Assembly (NCBI GenBank): GCA_002425225.1
Contig: DILV01000016.1
Coordinates: 1 to 64,000 of the forward strand
DNA: 64,000 nt
Reading direction: 5' to 3'
Source: Thiothrix sp. UBA5583
GTDB lineage: Bacteria > Pseudomonadota > Gammaproteobacteria > Thiotrichales > Thiotrichaceae
In this document: piece after piece, positions 41,781 to 50,999 of the stretch
How positions within the stretch are numbered: position 1 is the first letter of the stretch
How the letters are laid out: every line of letters starts with the position of its first letter
Notes under the pieces: model-generated
What the model was told of the DNA's origin: nothing
Databases searched by the model: none
What the model saw: only the letters and a program-made list of their open reading frames with translations
Made by a program: the position numbers and the translations under genes

Positions 41781-42659
41781 ATGACTGAATTTGCCATCGC
41801 CGTTCTGGTCTTTATCGCCGCACTCATCTTCATGGGTGTGAAAATGGTACCGCAAGGCTACAACTACACCGTCGAGCGCTTTGGGCGTTACGTTTACACC
41901 CTGCAACCGGGGCTTGGTTTGCTGGTTCCGGTCATCTATCAGGTTGGGCGCAAGGTCAACATGATGGAACAGGTGCTCGACATCCTGCCGCAACAGGTCA
42001 TTACTGCCGACAACGCCAACGTCAATATCGACGGCGTAGTGTTCTATCAGGTATTTGATCCAGCCAAGGCATCGTATGAAGTCGCCAACCTGAACAACGC
42101 CATCCTCAATCTGGTGATGACCAACCTGCGTTCCGTGTGCGGTTCGCTGGAACTCGACCATTTGCTCAGCAAGCGGGATGAAATCGGTGCGCGAGTGCTG
42201 GCAATTGTCGACGAAGCCACCAACGCCTGGGGCGTGAAAGTACTGCGTGTCGAAATCAAGGACATTGAGCCACCCGCCGAACTGGTACGCGCCATGAACC
42301 TGCAAATGACTGCCGAACGCCAGAAACGCGCCCAGATCACCGAAGCACAAGGTAAAAAGGAAGCACAAATCCTCGAAGCTGAAGGCGCGAAAACCGCCGC
42401 CTTCCTGCGTTCCGAAGCCCGCGAACGTGAAGCCCTCGCCGAAGCCAAAGCTACCCAGATGGTTTCCAAAGCGGTAGCAGAAGGGGATGTGCAAGCCCTC
42501 AACTACTTCGTCGCGCAAAAATACGTGGAAGCCCTGGGCAAGTTTGCCGACTCCAACCAGCAGAAAACCATTTTCATGCCGATGGACACCAGCGGTCTGA
42601 TGGGTTCCATTGGCAGCATCAATGAGTTGTGGAAAGCCATGAAGGATGCCAAGTCATGA
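41781..42659 (+). CDS. qmcA: SPFH/stomatin-like protein QmcA
   Basis: 292 residues. One N-terminal membrane helix (FAIAVLVFIAALIFMGVKMV) is followed by an SPFH domain (VPQGYNYTVERFGRYVYTLQPGLGLLVP) and a long coiled coil (MTAERQKRAQITEAQGKKEAQILEAEGAK) that drives oligomerisation. QmcA-type proteins form membrane microdomain assemblies and modulate FtsH-type proteolysis. It is coupled to nfeD by an ATGA overlap, the usual SPFH-NfeD pairing. Confidence 0.92.
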   Translation: MTEFAIAVLVFIAALIFMGVKMVPQGYNYTVERFGRYVYTLQPGLGLLVPVIYQVGRKVNMMEQVLDILPQQVITADNANVNIDGVVFYQVFDPAKASYEVANLNNAILNLVMTNLRSVCGSLELDHLLSKRDEIGARVLAIVDEATNAWGVKVLRVEIKDIEPPAELVRAMNLQMTAERQKRAQITEAQGKKEAQILEAEGAKTAAFLRSEAREREALAEAKATQMVSKAVAEGDVQALNYFVAQKYVEALGKFADSNQQKTIFMPMDTSGLMGSIGSINELWKAMKDAKS

Positions 42660-43105
42660 ATGTAACCGTCAGTATTGAATTCTGGCACTGGCTGATTTTC
42701 GGAACACTGCTAATGGCGCTGGAAGTGCTGGCTCCGGCTATGGTGCTGATGTGGTTCGGGTTCGGCGCGATGGTAGCCGGTATTGCCCTGTGGGTTTTTC
42801 CTGCCATGCCTCTGGGTTTGCAAATTCTGATCTTTGCGCTGGTGTCATTGGTCAGTGTATTTGGCTGGCGCAAGTCACGTTTCCGTGAGGAAAACGTGGC
42901 ATCTGATAGCCCCGACCTCAACAACCGCCTGCATAGCCACATCGGCAAGGAATACGTGCTGACCGAAGCCATCATCAATGGGCGGGGAGCCATGCGCGTG
43001 GGCGATACTGCCTGGCGGGTACGCGGCGCTGACCTGCCTGCCGGAACACGGGTTCGCGTCACCGGCGTGGATGGGGTCATCTTTACGGTGGAAAAATCCG
43101 CTTAG
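42656..43105 (+). CDS. NfeD-family membrane protein
   Basis: 149 residues, starting inside the qmcA stop (ATGA). It has two to three hydrophobic segments in the first 75 residues ([48 protein letters not shown]) and a C-terminal OB-fold domain ([29 protein letters not shown]). This short form lacks the ClpP-like protease domain of long NfeD proteins. It partners the SPFH protein at the membrane. Its stop overlaps the stop of the convergent nadA. Confidence 0.88.
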   Translation: MNVTVSIEFWHWLIFGTLLMALEVLAPAMVLMWFGFGAMVAGIALWVFPAMPLGLQILIFALVSLVSVFGWRKSRFREENVASDSPDLNNRLHSHIGKEYVLTEAIINGRGAMRVGDTAWRVRGADLPAGTRVRVTGVDGVIFTVEKSA

Positions 43106-44154
43106 CCCCGGCGCATTTTGGCAAAATCCAGCATCCGTTGTGTGGAGCGCAAGGCTTGCACGCGGATGCTTTCCTCCACGAAAATCTCGTTATTGCCGGT
43201 TTCCAGCACCTTGAGCAGGTTGTGCAGACCATTCATCGCCATCCACGGGCAATGGGCGCAACTCCGGCAGGTTGCACCTTCCCCCATAGTGGGGGCGGCA
43301 ATGAATTCCTTGCCGGGGGCAGCCTGTTGCATCTTGTAGAAAATCCCGCTGTCGGTTGCCACGATGAAACGCTGGTGCGGCAAGGTCTGGGCAGCCTTGA
43401 TCAGTTGGGAAGTGGAACCGACCGCATCCGCCAGTTTGATGATTTCCTGCGGTGATTCGGGGTGTACCAGCACACCGGCATCGGGGTATTTTTCAATCAT
43501 GTCCCCCAAAGCACGAAACTTGAACTCATCATGCACCACACAGGCTGCTTGCCATAACAGCATGTCTGCACCCGTGATGCGCTGGATGTAATTGCCCAGA
43601 TGCTTGTCCGGTGCCCAGAGGATTTTCTTGCCCTGTTCATCCAGCCATGTGACCAGTTCCACCGCAATGCTGGACGTGACCACGTAATCGGCACGGGCTT
43701 TGACTTCGGCACTGGTGTTGGAATACACCACCACGGTACGGTCAGGGTTGGCATCACAAAACGGGATGAATTCGGCAGCAGGGCATTCCAGATCCAGCGA
43801 GCATTCGGCTTCCAGCGTTGGCATCAGCACGCGCTTTTCCGGGTTGAGGATTTTGGCGGTTTCGCCCATGAAACGCACACCCGCCACAATCAGGGTTTTC
43901 GCCGGGTGTTCGTTGCCGAATTTCGCCATGTCGAGCGAGTCGGAGACGTAACCGCCGGTTTCTTCCGCCAGTTCCTGCAAGTCGCGTTCAACATAGTAGT
44001 GCGCTACCAGCACCGCATCCTGCTCTTTCAGCAACTGTTTGATTCTGGCTTTGACTTCGGCTTTCTGTTCCGGGCTGTAGTGCGGGTTGAGGGATTCGAT
44101 GTAAGCCGTGCGCGGGGCTTTGATCAAGGGGATGGCGGGTGTTTTGGCGGTCAT
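43102..44154 (-). CDS. nadA: Quinolinate synthase
   Basis: 350 residues. NadA is a [4Fe-4S] enzyme condensing iminoaspartate with dihydroxyacetone phosphate to quinolinate for NAD synthesis. Visible: [27 protein letters not shown] at the N-terminus, [11 protein letters not shown] and [13 protein letters not shown] as cysteine-rich segments providing the cluster ligands, and [18 protein letters not shown]. It lies next to two NAD salvage genes in divergent orientation, making an NAD supply block. Confidence 0.95.
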   Translation of the reverse strand: MTAKTPAIPLIKAPRTAYIESLNPHYSPEQKAEVKARIKQLLKEQDAVLVAHYYVERDLQELAEETGGYVSDSLDMAKFGNEHPAKTLIVAGVRFMGETAKILNPEKRVLMPTLEAECSLDLECPAAEFIPFCDANPDRTVVVYSNTSAEVKARADYVVTSSIAVELVTWLDEQGKKILWAPDKHLGNYIQRITGADMLLWQAACVVHDEFKFRALGDMIEKYPDAGVLVHPESPQEIIKLADAVGSTSQLIKAAQTLPHQRFIVATDSGIFYKMQQAAPGKEFIAAPTMGEGATCRSCAHCPWMAMNGLHNLLKVLETGNNEIFVEESIRVQALRSTQRMLDFAKMRRG

Positions 44155-44255
44155 GCTTGTTACCTGTTATGTCATGGCAGGTGTCAAGCATGGGGGAGAA
44201 CGGGGCGGGATTCAAGCAGGACACACCAACAAAATTGCCGCACGACCAACGGGGG

Positions 44256-44284
44256 TTGACAGACAAGTCGCAACAGCGTTTACT
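44256..44284 (+). promoter_or_regulatory. Sigma-70-type promoter for the NAD salvage genes
   Basis: TTGACA at 44256-44261 and TTTACT at 44279-44284 are separated by 17 bp, about 55 bp upstream of the ATG at 44339. A small CCCGG/CCGGG hairpin lies between the promoter and the gene, and the gene has an AGGAG ribosome site. Confidence 0.6.
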
Positions 44285-44338
44285 TTGAGCATTCCCGGAT
44301 AGACCGGGGACAACGTTCGCAGTAAGGAGCTTACTGAC

Positions 44339-45370
44339 ATGTTCAAACCTGATTTCGATTTTCTGGTCTTCATTGGCCGGTTTCAGCCATTTCATGCAGG
44401 CCACCAGGTCGTGGTGGAAACCGCGTTGCAGCGTGCCGAGCGCGTCATTGTGCTGGTCGGCTCGAGTTGCCAGCCACGTACCTTGCGTAACCCGTGGACA
44501 TTTGCCGAACGCGAGCAGTTTATCCGTGCCGCTTTCCCTGAAGCAGGCGACCGCTTGATCCTTGCACCATTGCTGGACGACACCTACAACGAGCAAGGCT
44601 GGATTACCCGCGTGCAACAAAGCGTGCATGGCATCGCTTGCCGTTTCCCCCCCAAAGTAGGCAGTGCAGCACCACGTATCGGCTTGATCGGACACAGCAA
44701 AGACCACAGTTCCTATTACCTGTCGATGTTCCCGCAATGGCAATCAGTCGCGGTGGATAACGTGCGTGGCTTGTCGTCGACACCGTTGCGCGAACAGTAT
44801 TTCCAGCACGGTACAACCAGCGGAGACATGCCACCTGCGATGCAAACCTGGCTGGCAACCTTCCGCGAATCCGACACCTTTCGGCACATCGCCAGTGAGT
44901 GGGAATTCATCAGTCAGTACCGCAAGGGTTGGGAAGCCGCGCCTTACGCACCAACGTTTGTGACCGTGGATGCGGTGGTGGTACAAGCTGGGCACATCTT
45001 GCTGATCGAACGCAAAGCCCGCCCCGGCAAAGGGCAATGGGCATTACCCGGTGGTTTCCTTGACCCGCACGAAAAGCTGCGCGATGCGGTGATTCGTGAA
45101 TTGCGTGAAGAAACCCGCATCAAAGTACCAGCACCCGTGTTGGCAGGGTCGATTGTGAAAGAGCAGGTATTTGACGACCCCTACCGTTCGGCACGTGGGC
45201 GCACCATTACCCATGCGTTCCTGATTGAACTCAAGCCGGATGCACACGGTTTGCCGAAAGTGAAAGGCGGTGATGATGCGCAACACGCTTTCTGGGTTCC
45301 GCTCGGCGATCTCGATCCTGAACGGCTGTTTGAAGACCATTTTCAGATTATTAAGACGATGATTGGGTAA
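44339..45370 (+). CDS. Bifunctional NMN adenylyltransferase / Nudix hydrolase
   Basis: 343 residues in two domains. The N-terminal nucleotidyltransferase has GRFQPFHAGHQ (the H-x-x-H-type ATP site) and a GHSKDHSSYYLSMFPQW segment. The C-terminal domain is a Nudix hydrolase with an intact box GGFLDPHEKLRDAVIRELREET (G-x5-E-x7-R-E-x2-E-E). This fusion is known from cyanobacterial Slr0787 and NadM/NudE-like proteins: it makes NAD from NMN and hydrolyses ADP-ribose. It is followed at 45459 by nicotinamide phosphoribosyltransferase, completing nicotinamide salvage. Confidence 0.92.
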   Translation: MFKPDFDFLVFIGRFQPFHAGHQVVVETALQRAERVIVLVGSSCQPRTLRNPWTFAEREQFIRAAFPEAGDRLILAPLLDDTYNEQGWITRVQQSVHGIACRFPPKVGSAAPRIGLIGHSKDHSSYYLSMFPQWQSVAVDNVRGLSSTPLREQYFQHGTTSGDMPPAMQTWLATFRESDTFRHIASEWEFISQYRKGWEAAPYAPTFVTVDAVVVQAGHILLIERKARPGKGQWALPGGFLDPHEKLRDAVIRELREETRIKVPAPVLAGSIVKEQVFDDPYRSARGRTITHAFLIELKPDAHGLPKVKGGDDAQHAFWVPLGDLDPERLFEDHFQIIKTMIG

Positions 45371-45410
45371 AACCCCTCACCCCCTCTCCCTCAAGGGGCG
45401 AGGGGTAAAA
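45370..45410. repeat. Intergenic palindromic repeat CCCCTCACCCC...AAGGGGCGAGGGG
   Basis: CCCCTCACCCCCTCTCCCTC followed by AAGGGGCGAGGGG lies right after the stop at 45370. It forms a stem by CCCCTCACCCC/CCTCTCC-type pairing with GGGGCGAGGGG. It is the same family as the unit after yidC (48483-48524) and is related to the polA pair. Confidence 0.75.
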
Positions 45411-45458
45411 CAGTGGCAGATAGACTGCCACTCATGTAACAACACAGGAGGATTTCCT

Positions 45459-46841
45459 ATGTTCACTAACTTGATTCTCAACACCGACAGCTACAAAGCC
45501 AGCCACTTTTTGCAATACCCAGCAGGGACGCAAGTGGTGTCATCCTACATCGAGTCACGCGGCGGGCAATTTCCGCACACGCTATTCTTTGGCTTGCAGG
45601 CGTTTATCAAGGAATACCTGCTCAAGCCTGTCACCACAGCGGATATTGATGAGGCAGAGGCAGTGTTTGCCGCGCACGGCGTACCGTTTTTCCGTGAAGG
45701 CTGGGAACAGATTGTGCAGCAACACGGCGGTTTCTTGCCCATTGAAATCGAAGCCTTGCCCGAAGGCATGATTGTCCCCACCGGCAATGCGTTGGTACAA
45801 ATCCGCAATACTGACCCGCAAGCGTTTTGGCTGACCTCGTATCTGGAAACCGCATTGCTGCGGGCGGTGTGGTATCCCACCACCGTTGCCACGCTGTCAT
45901 GGCAGGTGAAGCAAAGCATTCGCCAAGCCCTCGAAGCGACTTGCGACAATCCAATGGTGGAGTTGCCGTTCAAGCTGCATGATTTCGGCGCACGCGGGGT
46001 GTCTTCGCACGAATCCGCCGCCCTCGGTGGCATGGCGCATTTGGTCAATTTCATGGGTAGCGATACGGTCGTGGCATTGCTGGCTGCACGCAAGTATTAC
46101 GGCGCGGACATGGCGGGCTTTTCGATCCCGGCGGCAGAACATTCCACCATCACCGCATGGGGACGTGAAGGCGAAACCGATGCTTACGCCAATATGCTGC
46201 AACAATTCGGGCAGGCGGGGAAAATACTCGCGGTGGTATCCGATTCCTACGACATTTACCACGCCGTTTCTGAGATTTGGGGCAAGCAATTGCGGGCGCA
46301 GGTGGAACGCAGCGGTGCTACCGTGGTGATCCGCCCCGATTCCGGTGTGCCAGAAGACATCGTGCCGGAGGTATTGGAACGTTTGTATGCGGAATTCGGC
46401 GGGCGCGTAAACAGCAAGGGCTACAAAGTGTTGAGCGATTGCGTGCGGGTGATTCAGGGCGATGGGGTGGATGTGGATTCCATCGGCGTGATTTTGCAAC
46501 GCATCCAACAGGCAGGCTTTTCCACCGAAAACGTGGCGTTTGGCATGGGCGGCGGGCTACTACAGAAAGTCAACCGCGATACCTTGCGCTTTGCGATGAA
46601 GGCTTCCGCGATGCAAATCAATGGCGCGTGGCGCGATGTGTATAAACAGCCCATTACCGATTCCGGCAAAAACTCCAAACGCGGACGGCTGGCGGTGATT
46701 AAGGATGCGGGCGTAATCAAGACTGTCCGCGAGGATGCGCTGTCGTGGGAAAGCAACTGCTTACGCCCGGTATTCCGCAACGGCGAGTTGTTGGTGGATG
46801 ACGATTTTGACGTGATTCGCACACGGAGTAACCAAGCATGA
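45459..46841 (+). CDS. nadV: Nicotinamide phosphoribosyltransferase
   Basis: 460 residues from the ATG at 45459, which has a strong AGGAGG site; the open frame starts earlier within the repeat. NAMPT-type signatures: NTDSYKASHFLQYPAGTQVVSSYIESRGG, LPFKLHDFGARGVSSHESAALGG, GFSIPAAEHSTITAWG and VVIRPDSGVPEDIV. It makes NMN from nicotinamide and PRPP, feeding the upstream adenylyltransferase. It overlaps the next small gene by ATGA. Confidence 0.93.
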   Translation: MFTNLILNTDSYKASHFLQYPAGTQVVSSYIESRGGQFPHTLFFGLQAFIKEYLLKPVTTADIDEAEAVFAAHGVPFFREGWEQIVQQHGGFLPIEIEALPEGMIVPTGNALVQIRNTDPQAFWLTSYLETALLRAVWYPTTVATLSWQVKQSIRQALEATCDNPMVELPFKLHDFGARGVSSHESAALGGMAHLVNFMGSDTVVALLAARKYYGADMAGFSIPAAEHSTITAWGREGETDAYANMLQQFGQAGKILAVVSDSYDIYHAVSEIWGKQLRAQVERSGATVVIRPDSGVPEDIVPEVLERLYAEFGGRVNSKGYKVLSDCVRVIQGDGVDVDSIGVILQRIQQAGFSTENVAFGMGGGLLQKVNRDTLRFAMKASAMQINGAWRDVYKQPITDSGKNSKRGRLAVIKDAGVIKTVREDALSWESNCLRPVFRNGELLVDDDFDVIRTRSNQA

Positions 46842-47119
46842 AACACACCCATACCCTCAAAAACTACCAAGGCAGCCCGGAACAATTAGCCGAGGAAATC
46901 GGTGATTTGTTTTACGATTCACTCGCAGATTTACTGCAACTACTGAGTGAGAAACTCCAGCGGGATGCGAATGCCGACCTTGCGCGGCAACGCTTCAAAC
47001 TGGGCGGGCATTTGCAGGAATGTAGCCTGCACCTGGAACGTGCCTCTCATGAGATTCAACGGGCATGGCACATTTGTGAACCGCATGTTCCCCAGGAATA
47101 CCGGCGTGCACAGGAATGA
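46838..47119 (+). CDS. Small uncharacterised protein in the NAD operon
   Basis: 93 residues, starting inside the nadV stop (ATGA), so translationally coupled. It is helical and charged (SPEQLAEEIGDLFYDSLADLLQLLSEKLQRDANADLARQRF) with a C-terminal His/Glu-rich helix (LQECSLHLERASHEIQRAWHICEPH). No family is recognised. Coupling to nicotinamide phosphoribosyltransferase suggests a regulatory or partner role in NAD salvage. It converges with mnmE 8 nt away. Confidence 0.65.
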   Translation: MKHTHTLKNYQGSPEQLAEEIGDLFYDSLADLLQLLSEKLQRDANADLARQRFKLGGHLQECSLHLERASHEIQRAWHICEPHVPQEYRRAQE

Positions 47120-47127
47120 AAAAGGGT

Positions 47128-48468
47128 CTACTTGCCGATACAGAAAGAACTGAAGATTTCCCCCAGTAAATCATCCGGCGTGAACCTACCCGTAATCTGA
47201 CCCAGTGCATCCTGCGCCAGTCGCAGTTCCTCCGCCATCAGTTCCCCGGCGTTGAACTCGCGCAACTGGAATTCGGCACGCTCGACGGCAGTCTGGGTGT
47301 CTTCCAGTGCCTGGAGGTGGCGGCGGCGGGCAATGAATGTGTCTTCCGCCTCACCTTGATAGCCCATGCGGGTTTTCAGTTCGGTACGCAATGCATCCAT
47401 ACCTTGGGCATGTTTGGCGGAAATGTAGATATGTTCGCCCTGCTTGCCGGGCTGCTTGCCGCTCAAGTCCACTTTGTTATGCACGGTAATGCGCGGCAGG
47501 TGCGGGGGCAGGCGAGCCAGTATGACTGCATTTTCCGGTTCGTCATGACGGGTATCGTCCACCAGCAGCAGGATCAGGTCAGCTTTGGTGATTTCTGCCC
47601 AGGCGCGTTCAATACCGATCTTTTCCACCGGGTCATCGCTATCACGCAAACCGGCAGTATCCACGATATGCAACGGCATTCCATCCAGATTGATACGCTC
47701 GCGCAACACATCGCGGGTGGTTCCGGCAATATCGGTGACAATGGCGGTTTCCTGCCCGGCGAGTGCATTCAGCAGGCTGGATTTGCCCGCATTCGGTCTG
47801 CCAACAATGACCAGATGCATCCCGTCGCGCAACAGGCTGCCTTGGCGGGCTTTCTGGAAAATGATTTGTAACTGCTGCCTGATGCTTTCCAGCCGTCGAG
47901 TCACTTCATTATCCGCGAGGAAATCAATTTCCTCATCGGGGAAATCGAGAGCGGCTTCCACATACACGCGCAATTCAATCAGGCTGGTGAGCAGGGTATT
48001 GACTGCGCTGGAAAACTCACCCTGCAAGGAACGCAGGGCAGAACGTGCTGCCTGTTCCGACCCCGAATCAATCAGGTCGGCAATCGCTTCCGCCTGTGCC
48101 AGATCCAGCTTGTCATTGAGGAAGGCACGCTCGGAAAATTCACCGGGACGAGCCAAGCGTGCACCCAATTCCACACAGCGCTTGAGCAACATGTCGAGCA
48201 CCACCGTGCCGCCATGCCCTTGCAGCTCCAACACATCTTCGCCGGTAAAGGAATGCGGAGCAGGGAAATACAGTGCGATACCATCATCCAGTGACGTGCC
48301 ATCCGCCGCCTTGAACAAGCGGTGTACAGCTTGACGCGGGGAGGGAAGTGATCCGAGGATGGCAGCCGCGAGTTCAGGGACGCGCTGCCCGGAAATACGG
48401 ATAATCCCGACCCCACCCCGCCCCGGCGGCGTAGCTACGGCTGCGATGGTGTCGGAATTGTTCCACAT
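47128..48468 (-). CDS. mnmE: tRNA modification GTPase MnmE
   Basis: 446 residues. MnmE with MnmG makes 5-carboxymethylaminomethyl-uridine in tRNA wobble positions. An N-terminal tetrahydrofolate-binding domain ([20 protein letters not shown]) leads to a helical domain with an inserted G domain: G1 [17 protein letters not shown]3 [11 protein letters not shown]4 HNKVDLSGK; it ends in the characteristic FCIGK. A parS-like palindrome covers the start codon. The gene follows yidC in the conserved rpmH-rnpA-yidC-mnmE order. Confidence 0.96.
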   Translation of the reverse strand: MWNNSDTIAAVATPPGRGGVGIIRISGQRVPELAAAILGSLPSPRQAVHRLFKAADGTSLDDGIALYFPAPHSFTGEDVLELQGHGGTVVLDMLLKRCVELGARLARPGEFSERAFLNDKLDLAQAEAIADLIDSGSEQAARSALRSLQGEFSSAVNTLLTSLIELRVYVEAALDFPDEEIDFLADNEVTRRLESIRQQLQIIFQKARQGSLLRDGMHLVIVGRPNAGKSSLLNALAGQETAIVTDIAGTTRDVLRERINLDGMPLHIVDTAGLRDSDDPVEKIGIERAWAEITKADLILLLVDDTRHDEPENAVILARLPPHLPRITVHNKVDLSGKQPGKQGEHIYISAKHAQGMDALRTELKTRMGYQGEAEDTFIARRRHLQALEDTQTAVERAEFQLREFNAGELMAEELRLAQDALGQITGRFTPDDLLGEIFSSFCIGK

Positions 48469-48474
48469 GAAACA
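48459..48474. promoter_or_regulatory. parS-like site over the mnmE start
   Basis: TGTTCCACATGAAACA matches TGTTTCACGTGAAACA at 14 of 16 positions; one mismatch (C at position 5) is a common variant and one breaks the central CACGTG. It is a weaker member of the parS set around the origin. Confidence 0.5.
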
Positions 48475-48482
48475 TGCTCTCT

Positions 48483-48524
48483 TACCCCCTCTCCCCTTGA
48501 GGGAGAGGGTTGGGGTGAGGGGTA
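48483..48524. repeat. Intergenic palindromic repeat after yidC
   Basis: TACCCCCTCTCCCCTTGAGG followed by GAGAGGGTTGGGGTGAGGGG. Its reverse complement reads CCCCTCACCCCAACCCTCTCC..., the same family as 45370-45410. It ends one base before the yidC stop codon. Confidence 0.75.
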
Positions 48525-48525
48525 C

Positions 48526-50196
48526 TTAGGCGTGCCCGACGATTTTCTTGTTGATGTACCACTGCTGAGCCATCGACAGAATATTATTCACCACCCAGTA
48601 CAGCACCAGACCAGCAGGGAACCACAGGAACATCACGGTGAAAATGACCGGCATGAACTGGAAGATTTTCTGCTGCATCGGGTCAACCTGCGGCGGGTTG
48701 AGCAGTTGCTGGAAGTACATGGATGCCCCCATGATGACCGGCAGCACGAAATAAGGATCCATGATGGACAAGTCCTTGTACCACAACAGCCACGGAGCCT
48801 GACGCAATTCCACGCTTTCCAGCAGCACCCAGTACAAACCCATGAAGACCGGAATCTGGATCAGGATCGGCAGGCAGCCACCCAGCGGATTGATTTTTTC
48901 CTTGCGATAAATTTCCATCATCGCCTTTTGCTTGCCTTGCGGGTCATCAGCAAAACGTTCGTTGATTTCTTTCAGCTTGGGGGAAACCGCCTTCATCTTC
49001 GCCATCGACTTGTAACTCATGGCGGAAGGGTAGAAGAACAACAGCTTGATGATGATGGTCAGGAAAATGATCGTCCAACCCCAGTTACCCACCACTTTGT
49101 GGATCATTTGCATCAGCCAGAAAATCGGCTTGGAAATGAACGCAAAAATCCCGTAATCCACTGTCAGGTCAAGAGCATCGGCAATACCTGCCAGCGTATC
49201 CTGATCCTTCGGCCCAACGTAAAAACCGCTTTTAAACACACCGGTTGCACCGGGAGCAACCTGCTGTACCGGGCTGCGCATTCCCAGCACGTATCCTTTG
49301 GTTCCTTGGTTCTGCGTCACCATGCTGTAGTACTGGCCTTGCTGGTCACGCGGGGGAATCCAAGCACTCAAAAAATAGTGCTCCTGCATCGCCACCCAGC
49401 CACCTGTGATGGTTTCATCCAGCTTCTTTTCATCCATATCGCTGAAAGACAGCTTCGCGTATGCCCCCTCATGGTAATAGGCAGCACCGGTATAAGCATA
49501 CACACCAAACAGGCTACTGCCTTCGGCTACATGACCATGTTTGAGCTGACGGTACTCGGTAGCACTCCAGACATTGCCGGAACCGTTTTTGACCTCGTGT
49601 TCTACATCCACCAGGAAGCTGCCACGCTTGAATACGAAGCGCTTGGTGACGGTCACGCCGTTTGCCCCTTGCCAGGTCAGTGGCACAACCAGTTCATTCT
49701 GCCCATCCGCCAGCTTGTATTCATTCTGGGCTGCGGTATAGGTTGCCAGATGGTCAGGTGCAAGGGTTTTGGCATCCTGACCTTCCACCGCCAGATGTTG
49801 CAGACCGGATTGTGCCACGTAGTTACGCCCGTTCATGTCAAGAATCCTGACTGGCTTATCAGCCTGTTCCAGACTGACCGGGTAAGTTGGCAAATCGGCT
49901 TCCAGCACTTCACCACCACGGGTGTTGATGCGCAGCACCAGTGTATCGGTACGCACAGTCACCACCTGACCACCACCGCTTTCACCGGAAACCGGCACGG
50001 CAGCATTCCCCGGCAGAGCAGGGACACTTCCCTGTACCGGTACATCCTGGGCAGCATTTGCCCCCGCCGCTGGTGCAGCACCGCTGGTTGCGACAGTCGG
50101 TTCAGGTTTGGGAGCATGATCCTGTTGCCATGTCGTCCAAATCAGGAACAGCATGAATAACAGGGTGAGGTACAGGAAAGGACGTTGCGAATCCAT
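48526..50196 (-). CDS. yidC: Membrane protein insertase YidC
   Basis: 556 residues from the ATG at 50196, chosen because MDSQRPFLYLTLLFMLFLIWTTW is the family start. A large periplasmic domain (about 60-340) precedes the conserved insertase core with five membrane helices, including WGWTIIFLTIIIKLLFFYP, IPVFMGLYWVLLESVELR and FMPVIFTVMFLWFPAGLVLYW. The conserved Arg of the hydrophilic groove lies in the core. yidD, often between rnpA and yidC, is absent; only 26 nt separate the genes. A palindromic repeat abuts the stop. Confidence 0.96.
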   Translation of the reverse strand: MDSQRPFLYLTLLFMLFLIWTTWQQDHAPKPEPTVATSGAAPAAGANAAQDVPVQGSVPALPGNAAVPVSGESGGGQVVTVRTDTLVLRINTRGGEVLEADLPTYPVSLEQADKPVRILDMNGRNYVAQSGLQHLAVEGQDAKTLAPDHLATYTAAQNEYKLADGQNELVVPLTWQGANGVTVTKRFVFKRGSFLVDVEHEVKNGSGNVWSATEYRQLKHGHVAEGSSLFGVYAYTGAAYYHEGAYAKLSFSDMDEKKLDETITGGWVAMQEHYFLSAWIPPRDQQGQYYSMVTQNQGTKGYVLGMRSPVQQVAPGATGVFKSGFYVGPKDQDTLAGIADALDLTVDYGIFAFISKPIFWLMQMIHKVVGNWGWTIIFLTIIIKLLFFYPSAMSYKSMAKMKAVSPKLKEINERFADDPQGKQKAMMEIYRKEKINPLGGCLPILIQIPVFMGLYWVLLESVELRQAPWLLWYKDLSIMDPYFVLPVIMGASMYFQQLLNPPQVDPMQQKIFQFMPVIFTVMFLWFPAGLVLYWVVNNILSMAQQWYINKKIVGHA

Positions 50197-50222
50197 GGGT
50201 AATGCAATCCGGTTATTGGCAG

Positions 50223-50627
50223 TTAGGGGAGGGCAGGGTCTTGGGTCTGCCCGGACCCGGCAGAGTATAGCTTGTGCAAGCGCAACCATAAACCTTCCAG
50301 TTGCTGGAAAAGTTCGGAATTGCTCATGGTCAGAACATCAGAACGGCACATGACCACCAGATCGACCGCAGGCAATTGGGACAAATGCTGGCGGAAACTT
50401 TCCCGTATCAGCCGACGGATACGGTTGCGTTCATGGGCGCGACGCAGAGCTTTCTTGGCAATGGCCATGCCCAAACGGGGGAACCCCAGTGAATTGGCAG
50501 CGGCGCGCGCATTCAGCCCATTGGCGTGTAGGCGTTTGCCGTGCTGGAAAACCCGCTGGAATTCAACCCCACGGGTCAGGCGTACACAACGCGGAAACCC
50601 GCCAGCCGCTAGCTTGCCTGCCTCCAA
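50223..50627 (-). CDS. rnpA: Ribonuclease P protein component
   Basis: 134 residues. The RNA-binding motif RAHERNRIRRLIRESFR and the upstream FPRLGMAIAKKALRRAHE are the RnpA signature. The N-terminus CVRLTRGVEFQRVFQHGKR is typical. The frame begins at TTG 50627, only 4 nt after the rpmH stop, with no better start, so it may depend on translational coupling. RnpA assists RNase P RNA in trimming tRNA 5' ends. Confidence 0.9.
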   Translation of the reverse strand: MEAGKLAAGGFPRCVRLTRGVEFQRVFQHGKRLHANGLNARAAANSLGFPRLGMAIAKKALRRAHERNRIRRLIRESFRQHLSQLPAVDLVVMCRSDVLTMSNSELFQQLEGLWLRLHKLYSAGSGQTQDPALP

Positions 50628-50631
50628 AATC

Positions 50632-50766
50632 TTACGGGATCAGGCGGGCACGGCCTTTGGCACGGCGGGCACTCAGGACTTTACGCCCATCAGCAGTGGC
50701 CATACGGGCGCGAAAACCGTGGGTACGGGCACGATGCAGATTGCTTGGTTGGAAGGTTCTTTTCAT
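50632..50766 (-). CDS. rpmH: 50S ribosomal protein L34
   Basis: 44 residues, too short for the usual listing but unmistakable: [20 protein letters not shown] followed by the R-M-A-T-x-x-G-R-K-V-L-x-x-R-R-x-K-G-R-x-R-L end. It is the first gene of the minus-strand rpmH-rnpA-yidC-mnmE series and is divergent from dnaA, the standard layout at many bacterial origins. A promoter (TTGACA/TATCCT) lies about 90 nt upstream. Confidence 0.97.
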   Translation of the reverse strand: MKRTFQPSNLHRARTHGFRARMATADGRKVLSARRAKGRARLIP

Positions 50767-50852
50767 GACAAATCACCAATTAATTCAGAAAATCGTTCGT
50801 TGGTCGCCCCGAAAAAAAGTTTTGCAATCGCGGGCAGCCAAAAAGGTGAGGC

Positions 50853-50881
50853 AGGATAAGGAATTGCAGCGTTTTTGTCAA
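50853..50881 (-). promoter_or_regulatory. rpmH promoter
   Basis: Minus-strand TTGACA (50881-50876) and TATCCT (50858-50853) with a 17-bp spacer. It lies close to the DnaA box at 50915, so it may be under DnaA control. Confidence 0.65.
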
Positions 50882-50914
50882 CACGGTGATCAACTCCTGT
50901 GGCTAGCTTGTGCT

Positions 50915-50923
50915 TGTGGATAA
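50915..50923 (-). promoter_or_regulatory. DnaA box between rpmH and dnaA
   Basis: TGTGGATAA, the exact complement of TTATCCACA, is the only perfect box in the rpmH-dnaA gap (50767-50999). It probably serves autoregulation of dnaA and/or rpmH. Confidence 0.8.
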
Positions 50924-50999
50924 CTCTGACGGACGTCTATAATCAAGGTTTCCAAACGCACCCATTCACCCGTTTCAACCACCTTGGAACCGCCTTTTT

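Noticed and set aside
48532-50160. 542-codon plus-strand frame opposite yidC
   Set aside because: Antisense to yidC with a His/Gln-rich translation and no recognisable domain.
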